Of a stretch of DNA of 64,000 bases, positions 34,532 through 44,317 are shown piece by piece; the stretch's first letter is position 1, and every line of letters begins with the position of its first letter. A model generated the notes under the pieces. That model saw nothing but the letters and a program-made list of their open reading frames with translations. It made no database searches and was not told the origin of the DNA. The position numbers and the translations under genes were made by a program. This DNA comes from Nostoc sp. C052 (GTDB lineage Bacteria > Cyanobacteriota > Cyanobacteriia > Cyanobacteriales > Nostocaceae): assembly GCF_013393905.1 (NCBI RefSeq), contig NZ_CP040273.1, positions 310,001-374,000 on the forward strand, written 5' to 3'.

Positions 34532-35842
34532 TTAATGCTTACCCCTTGTTTCCTGCTCTAAAAACAGATTGCCAATGTCAAACAAAAACTGCATAGTACC
34601 TCGATAGCCAACTTTGGTAAATTGACTGTGATCTAAGCGGTCAAAAATGGGAATTCCTTGACGGTAGAGAGGAATTTTCAAGCGTTGAGCGATCGCCACT
34701 CCATGAGAGTTGGTAATTAGTAAATCAGACCCAACCGCCAATTGCTCAAAGTCTTCCAAATCGCCGATAGTGACGCTCTTAATCGGTAGTTTTTCTAACA
34801 GAGGAAAGCGTGTCGTTGTTACTGCTGCATGAATCTCAACCCCTAGCGATCGCAAAAAAGCAACCGTTGACCAAAGTAAATCTGGTTCCAGCGCCAAAGC
34901 AACTCGCTTGCACCCAAAGTAAAAATGATTCTCCAACATCACATATTGCAACTGACGGCGTTGACGGCGGTATTTCTTCGGTACGCTGACACCACTGATA
35001 TCCACCAATGCTTGTAGGAATTTATCTACTGCTGTTAGTCCCGTCAATTCACTAAATACCTCATAGGGTATATTGAATCTCTGCTCCAAAATTTGTGCTG
35101 CACCTCGCATACTATCACCTAGCGCCAAAGTGAATACAGAACTGCCAATTGAGCGTAATTGTGCTGCATTTGTGCCATTAGCTGTAATGGCACTAGAATA
35201 ATCTTCTATATGACCATCTAATGAGCCAGAAAGGTCAGGTACAACAATAGGTTCAAGTCCAAAAGAGGTGACAATCTCTTTGATTTCCTGTACATCCCCT
35301 GGTGTGAAGGCAGAACTCGCCAAAATAGTGATTTGTGTGGGACAAGGGTCTTGCTTGGAGCCTTTTTGGGGAATTTCCCTAACTATACTCTCAACTGCAC
35401 CGGCAAAGCCATCCTGTAATGTACCTTTGAAATCCGGTGTAGAGACAAGCACAATTGGTAAATAATCTAGTTCTGGGTGACGGTGGCGAATCTCCTTCAC
35501 AAAGCGTCCCATATCATCGCCTCTGGTCTCCACAAGTCCAGTGCTACAAAGACCGATAATTTCTGGTTTGGATCTCTGCACCAAAGTCAAGATTGCTTGT
35601 TCAACTCTTTCCTCGCCACCCAAAATGGTTGCAACTTCGGTCATTGCTGTACTGGAAAGAGGAATCGTCTGACGGAAATGTTGTACTAATACTGCCTTAG
35701 TCAAAGCAGTGCAGCCTTGAGAACCGTGTAATAAAGGCATGATTCCCTTCAATCCTAAAAAGGCTAAAACTGCACCCATAGTTTGGCTTTGCTTCAGGGG
35801 ATTAACTGCAACTGATGTACTCGTAACGCTAATAATCGCCAT
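34532..35842 (-). CDS. vnfN: nitrogenase cofactor scaffold subunit VnfN
   Basis: 436 residues. NifN/VnfN-type member of the nitrogenase component 1 family; with VnfE it forms the scaffold on which FeV-co is finished. Seen: PLLHGSQGCTALTKA (cluster-ligand Cys) near 34, STAMTEVATILGG near 58, GLCSTGLVETRGDD near 98, and the C-terminal VGYRGTMQFLFDIGN. I start at ATG 35842, which overlaps the vnfE TGA (ATGA) and has GGAGG upstream; an in-frame Met 26 codons earlier lies inside vnfE. Coupled translation fits an equimolar VnfEN complex. Confidence 0.92.
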   Translation of the reverse strand: MAIISVTSTSVAVNPLKQSQTMGAVLAFLGLKGIMPLLHGSQGCTALTKAVLVQHFRQTIPLSSTAMTEVATILGGEERVEQAILTLVQRSKPEIIGLCSTGLVETRGDDMGRFVKEIRHRHPELDYLPIVLVSTPDFKGTLQDGFAGAVESIVREIPQKGSKQDPCPTQITILASSAFTPGDVQEIKEIVTSFGLEPIVVPDLSGSLDGHIEDYSSAITANGTNAAQLRSIGSSVFTLALGDSMRGAAQILEQRFNIPYEVFSELTGLTAVDKFLQALVDISGVSVPKKYRRQRRQLQYVMLENHFYFGCKRVALALEPDLLWSTVAFLRSLGVEIHAAVTTTRFPLLEKLPIKSVTIGDLEDFEQLAVGSDLLITNSHGVAIAQRLKIPLYRQGIPIFDRLDHSQFTKVGYRGTMQFLFDIGNLFLEQETRGKH

Positions 35843-37251
35843 CAAATTTCCTCCTGTTGAGAATTTCCTGCTGACTCTACTCCTACTTCCCACGGGGCTA
35901 GCTGGCATACTTGTTCCCATACAGGATTGTAAAAAGCGGCATACAATTCTCGTGCTACCTCTAAGATTCCTACATAGCCTGCATAGGGATGGTTGCGTTC
36001 AGTATTAATATCTAAAAATGGAATCCTAGCTGTGAGAGAAGTGTCTTGATAGCGCTTATCAGTAATTAACATATCAGCAAGATTAGAGTTAATTATCTGT
36101 AGGATTTCTTCAGGACTATTTTGCTCTAGAATTATGCCATCTTTACCCAACAAACTTTTGACTCTAATTTTATCTTCATCAGTATTATCCTTAGTAAGGA
36201 TAGCAATAACTTCCATCTCCAATTTCTTAACAGCAAAGATAATCAACCAACTCTTGAAACTTCCAATAGAAAGGATAATACGTTTACCTTGCAATCGGGT
36301 GATATACATACTGAGTTTTTCATCTATTTCAGCAGTTTCTTCTACAATTAGCTTTTCTGTACGTTCCTGCAAATCAGATTTACCTAACTTTACAGCAATA
36401 TTCTTTAAACATTGGTTGATTGACTCTATACCATAAATAGACTCTTCAATATAGGGGATACCATATTTTTTCTCCATGCTTTTTGCCATGTTAATTAGTG
36501 ATTTAGAGGAGAGCAGCACGTTAAGTTTGGCACGATGGGCATAGCAAACTTCTTTGTAGGCAGCATCCCCTGTAATTTTTGCCAAAACTCTGATACCTAA
36601 TTTCTCCAATAACGGTAGAACATTCCATATTGCACCTGCGATATTATGTTCACCAATTAGGTTGATGTCATAAGGTGTACTAGTGTCTGGCTCGGCTGTT
36701 CCAATAACGTGTTCTAGCAACGCTTCACCAGCAACACGATTGCCCAAATTTTGGTTCCCAATGAATCCAGGGCAATGTACAGGGATAGTGGGTATTCCTG
36801 TGTTTTCGATGGCATTTTTGCAAACTCCTTCGATATCATCTCCAATCAGGGCGGTGATGCAAGTGGAGTAAACAAATACCGCCGTCGGTTTGTAGCGTCT
36901 TGCTAATTCTAAAATGCCTTTGTACAGCTTTTTGGCTCCACCGAAGATGATATCGTTCTCATCGATGTCGCTGCTAAAACGTATTTTGTACAGCATCGAA
37001 CCAGAAGAAAGACTACTGTAACTTCCCCAAATACTGGCAGCACAGCCGCTTGGCCCGTGAACTACATGAGCAGCATCGGTGATTGGTACTAGGGTAATCA
37101 TTGCACTATCAAAAGCACAACTCCCTTGAGTAGTTCCAGGTTGGGGTAATTGTATGGAGGACTTTTTTTTATGCAGTTTCTGCTGTTGACGAGTATCTTC
37201 GGAATTTGACTCACTGAATGAATCGTTGATTTTTTCTGGGGTAGGATTCAT
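35842..37251 (-). CDS. vnfE: nitrogenase cofactor scaffold subunit VnfE
   Basis: 469 residues. NifE/VnfE-type. Cys ligands in GSCAFDSAMITLVPITDA (near 44), HGPSGCAAS (near 69), and STCITALIGDDIEGV (near 130). The cofactor-binding His of NifD is not at the equivalent position, as expected for a scaffold. The C-terminal NHPYAGYVGILEVARELYA is typical. First gene before vnfN, with stop/start overlap. A terminator-like hairpin (37350) separates it from nifH upstream, so it probably has its own promoter in the 370-bp gap. Confidence 0.92.
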   Translation of the reverse strand: MNPTPEKINDSFSESNSEDTRQQQKLHKKKSSIQLPQPGTTQGSCAFDSAMITLVPITDAAHVVHGPSGCAASIWGSYSSLSSGSMLYKIRFSSDIDENDIIFGGAKKLYKGILELARRYKPTAVFVYSTCITALIGDDIEGVCKNAIENTGIPTIPVHCPGFIGNQNLGNRVAGEALLEHVIGTAEPDTSTPYDINLIGEHNIAGAIWNVLPLLEKLGIRVLAKITGDAAYKEVCYAHRAKLNVLLSSKSLINMAKSMEKKYGIPYIEESIYGIESINQCLKNIAVKLGKSDLQERTEKLIVEETAEIDEKLSMYITRLQGKRIILSIGSFKSWLIIFAVKKLEMEVIAILTKDNTDEDKIRVKSLLGKDGIILEQNSPEEILQIINSNLADMLITDKRYQDTSLTARIPFLDINTERNHPYAGYVGILEVARELYAAFYNPVWEQVCQLAPWEVGVESAGNSQQEEI

Positions 37252-37349
37252 TTGTTTGGTGATAATAGGTATAAGTTATTAGGTGTTAAGACAATTCCAA
37301 AAGGCTTTGATATGATTTTCATTCATTAACTGTGTATCTAAAGCATGGA

Positions 37350-37386
37350 ATAAAAGGGGATGAGAAAAATAGTTTTCCATCCCCTA
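37350..37386 (-). terminator. rho-independent terminator of nifH
   Basis: On the minus strand, AGGGGATGGAAAA pairs imperfectly with TTTTTCTCATCCCCT and is followed by TTTTATT. It lies between nifH and vnfE. Confidence 0.7.
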
Positions 37387-37558
37387 AAACATAAACACCA
37401 ACTACGTTAGAGAAGGAGAAAACAAAAACACGAACTAGACTATTAAAGTATTAATTTTGCCGTGTACACCTTGGTAGATTAGTGTTAACACAGTGATTCA
37501 AATGCAGAGAGTTAAGATTGGCTATTCCACTACCTCCATTTTAAAGGATTGGTCAGAG

Positions 37559-37579
37559 GGTGGGATAAAATAGCCCACC
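37559..37579. terminator. short hairpin after nifH
   Basis: GGTGGG/CCCACC around a 9-base AT-rich loop, about 45 bp after the nifH stop. No T-tract; may protect the nifH 3' end from decay. Confidence 0.45.
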
Positions 37580-37622
37580 TCATATTTACTCTGTATCTAG
37601 TATCGGAGTCTGAACAAGAATC

Positions 37623-38588
37623 TTACTTCTTATCGCTACCAGAAACTATTTCTACATTTCCTTTTTTTAGTGCTTCTAATGCTTCACCTTCAGCATCTTC
37701 TTGCTTCTTAGCAGCATCTGCTTGGCTAATTAGTTTCGCAGCATTTTCTTCACTTTCAAGGATACCGAATTCAATCAACAAATCTTCTAACTCATCCATT
37801 TCGATGGGTGTGGGAACGGCGAGATTTGTATTGTTGATAATCTTGTCTGCTAGTGTGCGATATTCATTAGCTTGGTTACTGTCGGGTGCGTACTCGTTTA
37901 CAGTCATCCGACGCAATTCGGCGTGTTGTACGATATTGTCACGGGGGACGAAGTGAATCATCTGAGTACTTAATCTAGCTGCAAGGGTGCTAATCAGTTC
38001 ATCTTCTCGGTCAGTTTTGCGGCTGTTACAAATCAGTCCACCCAGACGTACACCACCAGTGTGAGCATATTTGAGAACGCCACGAGCAATGTTGTTAGCT
38101 GCAAACATCGCCATCATTTCACCAGAGGTAACAATGTAGATTTCTTGGGCTTTACCTTCACGAATTGGCATCGCAAAACCACCACATACAACGTCGCCCA
38201 ATACATCGTAAGATACGAAATCTACATCTGAATAAGCGCCGTTTTCTTCAAGGAAGTTAATGGCGGTGATGATACCCCGACCGGCACAACCTACGCCAGG
38301 TTCTGGCCCGCCTGATTCTACGCATCTGATATTGCGGAAACCCGTGATTACAACTTCTTCGAGTTCAATATCTTCCACAGCGCCCCGTTCAGCAGCTAAA
38401 TGCAGCACAGTAGTTTGAGCTTTACAGTGCAAAATCAAACGAGTGGAGTCAGCTTTCGGGTCACATCCGACAATCAAGATGCGTTTACCCACTTCTGCCA
38501 TTGCAGCTAGGGTGTTTTGAGAAGTGGTAGATTTACCAATACCACCTTTACCGTAAAAAGCAATCTGTCTAATTCTTTCGTCGGACAT
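37623..38588 (-). CDS. nifH: nitrogenase iron protein (NifH/VnfH)
   Basis: 321 residues; canonical Fe protein, close to Anabaena NifH. GKGGIGKSTTSQN P-loop with both Lys, CDPKADST, GVGCAGRGI and DVVCGGFAMP with the [4Fe-4S] Cys, VSYDVLGD switch II, and Arg in CAGRG. A Lys/Glu/Ala-rich tail (about 285-321) is longer than in A. vinelandii NifH (290). It is next to vnfE/vnfN and a vnfR-type gene, so it is probably the Fe protein of the alternative system (VnfH role), but NifH and VnfH cannot be told apart by sequence. The upstream 620 bp holds a MITE at 38766. Confidence 0.93.
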   Translation of the reverse strand: MSDERIRQIAFYGKGGIGKSTTSQNTLAAMAEVGKRILIVGCDPKADSTRLILHCKAQTTVLHLAAERGAVEDIELEEVVITGFRNIRCVESGGPEPGVGCAGRGIITAINFLEENGAYSDVDFVSYDVLGDVVCGGFAMPIREGKAQEIYIVTSGEMMAMFAANNIARGVLKYAHTGGVRLGGLICNSRKTDREDELISTLAARLSTQMIHFVPRDNIVQHAELRRMTVNEYAPDSNQANEYRTLADKIINNTNLAVPTPIEMDELEDLLIEFGILESEENAAKLISQADAAKKQEDAEGEALEALKKGNVEIVSGSDKK

Positions 38589-39214
38589 GATAATTTATCC
38601 TGCAATTGTTTGTTGGGTGTGTCGGTTTATGAGGCAATTGTGCTGTTAAATTACAGCAGTGACCTTATGTAGAACGTTATTGGAGGCGCTCGTTCTACAG
38701 CAAAAAGAGTCCGAATAAAGAACATATTCAAGTTTTAGTCAGTTTTCGTTGACCTAGAGTCATTACTGAATGGCACGCTTGAAAAGCTGAAACCTCCTTG
38801 CTGGCAGGGGGTAGGGTGTAGTTTTAAGACAATTAAATTTTACTTGCCTCAAGGAGTTCAACATCTTTTTAATTCCCCACACACCAATACCTGCAACCCC
38901 ACACCCTCTCATGCAGCTATATCATGGCTTTGCCCTTAACAAGCGTGCCATTCAGTCATTACTCAAGGAATATTGCAAGTATTACCATCCGCTCACCTAA
39001 ATGATTTCTCTAACGGTAGCAATACCAATTGCAAAAAAGAAAGCTACAAATTTCAAGCCGGAAACTCAAATTGAAATCCGAATTACGAATTCAGCATTAT
39101 TTTAGTTGTTGTAATCACAAAGAAGGTTGCTCATACCTCAAGAGTGGTTGCAACAGGAATTTCAATTTACGCCAAGTATTCCTTTAAGCACACAACCAAC
39201 CATTGCAATCCACT
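38589..39214. other. nifH/vnfR intergenic region
   Basis: About 620 bp, containing the MITE at 38766-38955. The nifH promoter should lie between 38589 and 38765 if the MITE does not supply it. No 33-bp box was found here. Confidence 0.5.
38766..38955. repeat. complete MITE with target duplication, upstream of nifH
   Basis: 190 bp. Terminal inverted repeats CTGAATGGCACGCTTG are perfect for 16 bp, flanked by TCATTA target duplications (38760-38765 and 38956-38961). Non-coding. A partial copy lies at 34325. Confidence 0.88.
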
Positions 39215-40348
39215 CTAAACAGTCGCTACAACTTCTCCAATTTTGCTGATATCGTAACCGCCGAGAATTTCAAATTGTGAGTGAACCATTCGATGTCCCA
39301 AAGTACTGAGCAACTGTTGTACAGGTGCTTCTTCTAAATATTCTTTGAGAATCACCAAATCATATCGTGACTGATGTAAAGGGATAAATCCCAGCCCAAA
39401 TGCGGTAGCTATAGATGCCGTGCTAATAGCTGCATCGGCAACTCCTAATCCTACAGCTTGGGCAACATCCTGGTGACTTTTGAGTATATTATCAAACCCC
39501 TGAACAGCATCGAACGGTATCTGCTCCTTTTGGAGTGTTTGTTCCAAAAGCATCCGACTACCAGAACCTATTTCGCGGTTAACAATAGTCGCTCCCCCAG
39601 CCACTAAGTCGCTAACTGTTCTAATTCCCATTGGGTTCCCTGACTTCAACAAAAGTCCCTCCTCCCAGACACCAAGGGTAATCAGAACTGCTTCCCTTCC
39701 AGCCAGAACATCTCGAACAAAGGGAGTATTATACTCACCACTTTCAGGATCGTACAAATGCATCCCAGCGATGTGTGCCTCACCTCTGCATAGACTGTGC
39801 AATGCAGCCATGCTATTGGCGAAGTTATATTGAACTCGCAGTTGGGGATGCCAGCGTTCGGTGGCTCTTGCCCATAGTGAAATCACAGGGGCACAACCAG
39901 CAATCACAACGGTGTTGTGGAGTGTGTCGAGATTATCGTCTAAAAGACGGACTCGAACTTTATTTGTACCTGCAACACTTGTACTTTCACCATCAGCCGG
40001 AATCATATCTTGGCGAAAAGCATCCTTGCCAATTAAAGGATAAGCTATCCATTGTCCTCCTACACGAGCCATGCTAACTCGTAGTTGCTGACCATTAGGA
40101 ACAGGTTTGGCAAGAACTGCTTCGATTTCAGGTAAATCCCGCTCTAACCAGAATAGATCCTCAACTTGACAGCCAAGCGCTTTGGCCAAGCGAAGTGTTA
40201 TGGCAACAGACGGAGCATATAGTCCCGACTCTACACCACTAATAGTCTGACGAGTCACATTAGCGATGTTAGCCAAATCTTGTTGGCTCATGCCTAAGCG
40301 AGTTCTAATCGACTTCAAGTTATTACGGAGGTCACTATCCTGCTTCAT
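39215..40348 (-). CDS. vnfR: VnfR-type transcription regulator, copy 2
   Basis: 377 residues: XRE-type HTH (RTRLGMSQQDLANIANVTRQ near 13-32) and a molybdate-binding-protein-like domain (about 145-365) with GSGSRMLLE and ISTASIATAFGLGFIPLH. Like VnfR1/VnfR2 of Anabaena variabilis, which repress V-nitrogenase genes. Shorter than copy 1 by an insert near residue 140. Starts at MKQDSDLRNN. A 33-bp box lies 139 bp upstream, the same spacing as at copy 1. The binding domain lacks a signal peptide, so it senses a cytoplasmic ligand, presumably molybdate. Confidence 0.88.
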   Translation of the reverse strand: MKQDSDLRNNLKSIRTRLGMSQQDLANIANVTRQTISGVESGLYAPSVAITLRLAKALGCQVEDLFWLERDLPEIEAVLAKPVPNGQQLRVSMARVGGQWIAYPLIGKDAFRQDMIPADGESTSVAGTNKVRVRLLDDNLDTLHNTVVIAGCAPVISLWARATERWHPQLRVQYNFANSMAALHSLCRGEAHIAGMHLYDPESGEYNTPFVRDVLAGREAVLITLGVWEEGLLLKSGNPMGIRTVSDLVAGGATIVNREIGSGSRMLLEQTLQKEQIPFDAVQGFDNILKSHQDVAQAVGLGVADAAISTASIATAFGLGFIPLHQSRYDLVILKEYLEEAPVQQLLSTLGHRMVHSQFEILGGYDISKIGEVVATV

Positions 40349-40486
40349 TGGCTTTGTCTCTTGGTTTCAAAAAGCCGTAGCGGATTTAAATATTGCATCT
40401 GCCAAGGCGAAAGTGAGGTCTAGGAGTTTATATCATTTCTCTTTGACGAGTTTTTGTGCTTTCGCTGTCTTGATTCCCCATATAAA

Positions 40487-40519
40487 AAGACTATCACAGA
40501 AATTGCCAGTTTGCTTGCC
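40487..40519 (-). promoter_or_regulatory. 33-bp conserved box, copy D (before vnfR copy 2)
   Basis: 24 of 33 positions match copy B, no gaps: AAGACTATCACAGA, variable middle, TTGCTTGCC. 139 bp upstream of the vnfR start on the minus strand. Confidence 0.6.
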
Positions 40520-40644
40520 AAGCGCAAATTATTTTTGCGGATGGTTACTTTTTAGGCACTTACTAGTAATAAAATGCCCTGCCATCGCTTTCCCCGCTAT
40601 CTCGTAAGCGCCAAACATATAACTGACAACTCAGGGCTGACACG

Positions 40645-40845
40645 ATGGCAATGAGAACACCGCAGGCATCGCGGTTACTTGTACAACGAGTTAATTGTTG
40701 CATTGTTGCATTAATAATCAAGTTTACTTTTGCTGTCTCTATACAAGGTTGTACTCCTTTTCAACAGCCGCCAGCAGTTTCGATTGCTCCCGTGAAAGAT
40801 ACGGTGGGAGCAAAATCCCCAACCCCTGTAACAGCCAATCCATAG
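40645..40845 (+). CDS. possible small lipoprotein or lipoprotein-gene fragment
   Basis: 66 residues. A hydrophobic stretch (CIVALIIKFTFAVSIQGC) ends in a lipobox-like SIQGC, followed by a Pro/Val-rich tail (FQQPPAVSIAPVKDTVGAKS). The length suggests a truncated start of a longer periplasmic lipoprotein, perhaps a transporter binding protein, but nothing downstream in this frame supports it. Low confidence. Confidence 0.35.
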   Translation: MAMRTPQASRLLVQRVNCCIVALIIKFTFAVSIQGCTPFQQPPAVSIAPVKDTVGAKSPTPVTANP

Positions 40846-40848
40846 AAG

Positions 40849-41078
40849 AGTCACGGCTGGCCACTTGATGCAACTGCCGTAACCTCACACATAGCTGCTG
40901 CTTCATTCACTTGCGTGCGATGGCGTAACCGCTTTTTCCGGTGGCGTTCGTCGAATGCGAGTGCGTCTCGTAGAGAAGACGTGCTGAACGCGAGTGCCTT
41001 CCGCAGAAAGGCATTGCCTCTCGAACGCGAATGCGTCTCTGAAAGAGAAGGTATCGCTCAAAACCATGAGACAACAAC
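40849..41078. repeat. Nostoc short dispersed repeats
   Basis: Several GC-rich units (AACGCGAGTGCCTTCCGCAG, TCGAACGCGAATGCGTCTC) repeat over 40910-41060. Marks the boundary between the nitrogenase block and the plasmid-like region. Confidence 0.6.
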
Positions 41079-41330
41079 TTACCCAGCAATATCCTTCCCA
41101 CTCTTATAGTTCATCGCTCTGAGTTTCTTCTTGCCTATAGGGACTACTTTCGATTGCTTGGGAGGTTGAGGAGGACGGCATTTCTCGCAATATAGAGGTC
41201 TAACTCCAAAGGTTTCTCGTTGTGTGGGTTGTTCGCACTGCTTACACACAAAGTTGAAAACGCGAGTGTGAATTTCCCGCTTGTGCGCTCTGACGGTGTA
41301 CTCTCGGACTTGGATTTCTTTGCTTGCCAT
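41079..41330 (-). CDS. small zinc-ribbon-like protein
   Basis: 83 residues with two CxxC pairs (CKQC near 29, CEKC near 49), which could form a zinc ribbon, followed by a Pro/Lys-rich tail. The N-terminus is polar and basic. Function unknown; similar small ribbons are common on cyanobacterial plasmids. Confidence 0.5.
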   Translation of the reverse strand: MASKEIQVREYTVRAHKREIHTRVFNFVCKQCEQPTQRETFGVRPLYCEKCRPPQPPKQSKVVPIGKKKLRAMNYKSGKDIAG

Positions 41331-41527
41331 TGCTTATTGCAATTAGTAACTTTTTGGATCTTAGCCTTTGCTAAGAAGATTTCAATGCTCTGGGTAAACA
41401 TAATCACCCGTTTTGTGAATGGGAATTTTCATGGCTACGCCAAAGCCAGAGTGAGAGTTGCAACGACCAAACCCAACTGCAACGCCTCACTACAAAATTG
41501 AAAAATCACAAACATTTGGAGTTAATT

Positions 41528-41884
41528 ATGGATATCCAAGCTACTCTCACGCTGACGATCCAAGCAGTCGTTATCAGCTTTGTTGCGCTGATAGTTTTCG
41601 ATTTCATAGATGGTTTGTGGGTTGTACCCTTGCCGCCAATCGAATGGGAGCCATCAGTTATTGAACAGCCCACAGTTTCCGCAACTTCCCCACAACCTAC
41701 TCCACAACAGGAAATGCAACAAGTCACTCCAAGGGCGATCGCATTTGAGAAAATTTCCGACCCCTGGACTCTAGAACCACAATCCCCTCACCATTGTGTT
41801 CTCATGCCAAGTTATAATCCCTTTCCCCAGACTCCGACTACTCCCACCTACCAAAGTACAACCGATCAAACCCAAGCGGACTAA
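41528..41884 (+). CDS. membrane-anchored hypothetical protein, possibly frameshifted
   Basis: About 118 residues from MDIQATLTLT, with GGAG 8 bases upstream. One N-terminal membrane helix (about 6-32) and a Pro/Gln/Thr-rich tail. A different frame overlapping its end encodes a basic stretch (KVQPIKPKRTKAKSSTSKKS...) to a stop at 41987, which looks like the natural continuation, so a frameshift near 41830 is possible. Function unknown. Confidence 0.45.
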   Translation: MDIQATLTLTIQAVVISFVALIVFDFIDGLWVVPLPPIEWEPSVIEQPTVSATSPQPTPQQEMQQVTPRAIAFEKISDPWTLEPQSPHHCVLMPSYNPFPQTPTTPTYQSTTDQTQAD

Positions 41885-42045
41885 AGCAAAATCGTCCACG
41901 TCTAAGAAATCCGCCTCAACTAGTACTAAGCGCCAGTCCACCAAGCCACGCAAGATAACTGGAAAGTACCAAAAAAATTATAGTTAACACGTCCTTAGCT
42001 CAAACGGCTACGCCAAAGCGAAAGTGATGTATTCATATAATAGAT

Positions 42046-44211
42046 ATGGTCAGCCTTATAGCCACACAAGGAACTCTATTTGACCTAGAAACAGTTCTGG
42101 ACTACGGACAATCAATCCTCAACGTTGCTCAAGAACTCACCAAATCACTGATTGAAAAACGAACTATCGGGACTAAAACAATTCAGTCCCAGATGAATCG
42201 CCACTTTCACGGCACGGCAGCAGAGGGCGCATGGCAGTGGAAAGATGCTTACGAAGCTGTGGAAGTAGCACAAATATTATATCTGCGCCAAAAAGGTTAC
42301 AAGCTTTTATTAGAGTCGCCGCTAACAGTATTATTGGAATTGGAAAAGTTAGTAGCCCTTTGTCCAACGCAAACACGGCGCAGTGAAGAATCAGTACAGC
42401 TTCAGCAATTCTCCACCCCTCTGCCGCTTGCTTATCTAGTAGCCAAAGCAGGATTTATAAAGGCTGATGATTTGATTTTGGAGCCAAGTGCCGGAACTGG
42501 CCTATTGGCACAAATGGCTAAACTGCACAGTGCAAGTCTGATGCTCAACGAGCTTGCACCCGATAGAACAAAGATTCTGCGTCGGTTGTTTCCAGGTACA
42601 CCGCTATTCTCTGTAAACGCAGAACAGATTAACGACTATCTGGTTGGCAAGACTCAGCCCTCAGTTGTGCTGATGAATCCGCCTTTCTCCGCATCTCCCA
42701 AAATCAACAGTCGCAATCCCGACGCAACTCCTCGCCACATAAACTCGGCATTGCAAAGACTGGCTGACGGTGGACGATTGGTAACAATCACAGCCAATTG
42801 GTTTTCTCCGGCTAACCCAAGCTGGCGAGAGACTTTCCTTAAGTGGCAGGATTTTGCGCGAGTTTTAATGTCGGTCGGGGTTAACGGCAAGGTGTACTCA
42901 AAGCATGGGACGCAAATTGACACCAGAATCACAGTAATTGACAAGGTTCCGGCTGATAATCCCGGCGAAATCCCCTGTATTTCTGAAACCTTGGATTTGC
43001 CTGAAATACTGGCATTAATTGAGCAGTTGCCACAGAGGTCTTCGTGGGAAAGCTCAGATATCAAAGCTGCTGCGGCAATCGCAAAAGTTGTTCAATTACC
43101 AAAACGCTCTGTGGTAGTTCAAGCAGAAACACTTTCTTCAATTCCAGATGTGGTTATTCTGGAATACGAAGTCGTCGAATGGTCTGCTACTGAAGGACTC
43201 AAAGATACTTTATACGAAACCTATCGCCCACAAAGAATCCGGATCAAGGACGCTTTACCTCATCCCTCGCTACTCTGTGAGAGTGCAGCCCTAGCGCTTG
43301 TCTCGCCACCACCACCCACTTACAAACCGCATCTCCCGCGAAACATTGTCTCACAAGGATTGTTATCTGAAGGACAACTTGAAAGCGTTATTTACGCAGG
43401 TCAGGCGCACGGTGAATTTCTTTCTGGGTCTTATATTGTCGATGATTCATGGGATAATGTGACTGTAGCGGCAACTGGCGAAGAAAATGCTGTAAAATTT
43501 CGTCGTGGCTGGTTCTTAGGCGATGGGACAGGCGCAGGGAAAGGAAGACAATGTGCAGGAATCATCCTCGACAACTGGTGTCAGGAACGAAGAAAAGCCA
43601 TTTGGGTATCAAAGAGTTCTGCTCTTATTGAGGACGCACGTAGAGATTGGTGTGCGCTCGGAGGTAGTGAAAAAGATATTATCGACCTGGGCAACATCAA
43701 ACTTGCCGATCCAATTCCCTTCACCCAAGGCATTCTGTTCTGCACGTACTCTACTCTACGTTCTCAAAAGAACGGTAAAAGTCGGCTTAAGCAAATCGTT
43801 GAATGGGCAGGTAAGGATTTTGAGGGTACTATCTCCTTTGACGAGTGCCACAGCATGGGCAATGCAATGGCACAAGAGGGCAAACTTGGTATGGTTGCAG
43901 CATCCCAGCAAGGTATTGTTGGGCTGCGGTTGCAAAACGCACTGTCATCAGCACGGGTTATCTATGTTTCTGCAACTGGTGCTACTATTGTCTCAAATCT
44001 CTCATACGCCAATCGCCTGGGACTTTGGCAGACTGGAGATTTTCCGTTTACCTCCCGTGAGGATTTTGTGGAATCCATTGAGGGCGGTGGTATCGCTGCG
44101 ATGGAAGTGGTCGCCAGGGATCTCAAGGCTTTGGGACTGTATCTGGCGCGGAGCCTCAGTCTAATAAAGCTTGAGCTTAAAATTTTGATTATTCGGAAAA
44201 AATCATGCTAA
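42046..44211 (+). pseudogene. methyltransferase-strawberry notch helicase, C-terminally truncated
   Basis: 721 codons. Residues about 120-250 are an N6-adenine-methyltransferase-like domain (LEPSAGTGLLAQMAK, then VVLMNPPFSASP with the NPPF motif). Residues about 435-705 match the strawberry-notch-type AAA/helicase: VKFRRGWFLGDGTGAGKGRQ Walker A, FDECHSMGNAMAQ Walker B, YVSATGAT. The family continues for several hundred more residues; here similarity stops near LYLARSLS (44160) and the last 17 codons are unrelated. The break coincides with the start of the conflict island, so an insertion or deletion removed the end. Such proteins are common on cyanobacterial plasmids and phage-like elements. 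Confidence 0.8.
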
Positions 44212-44317
44212 TCATATGGAATTGCTCAAGGCTACTCAACTACCTGGAAATTTATAACTACATTCCGCAGATATACTGTATAATTTATTACAACTAATTT
44301 TTAACGTAATTAATTTT

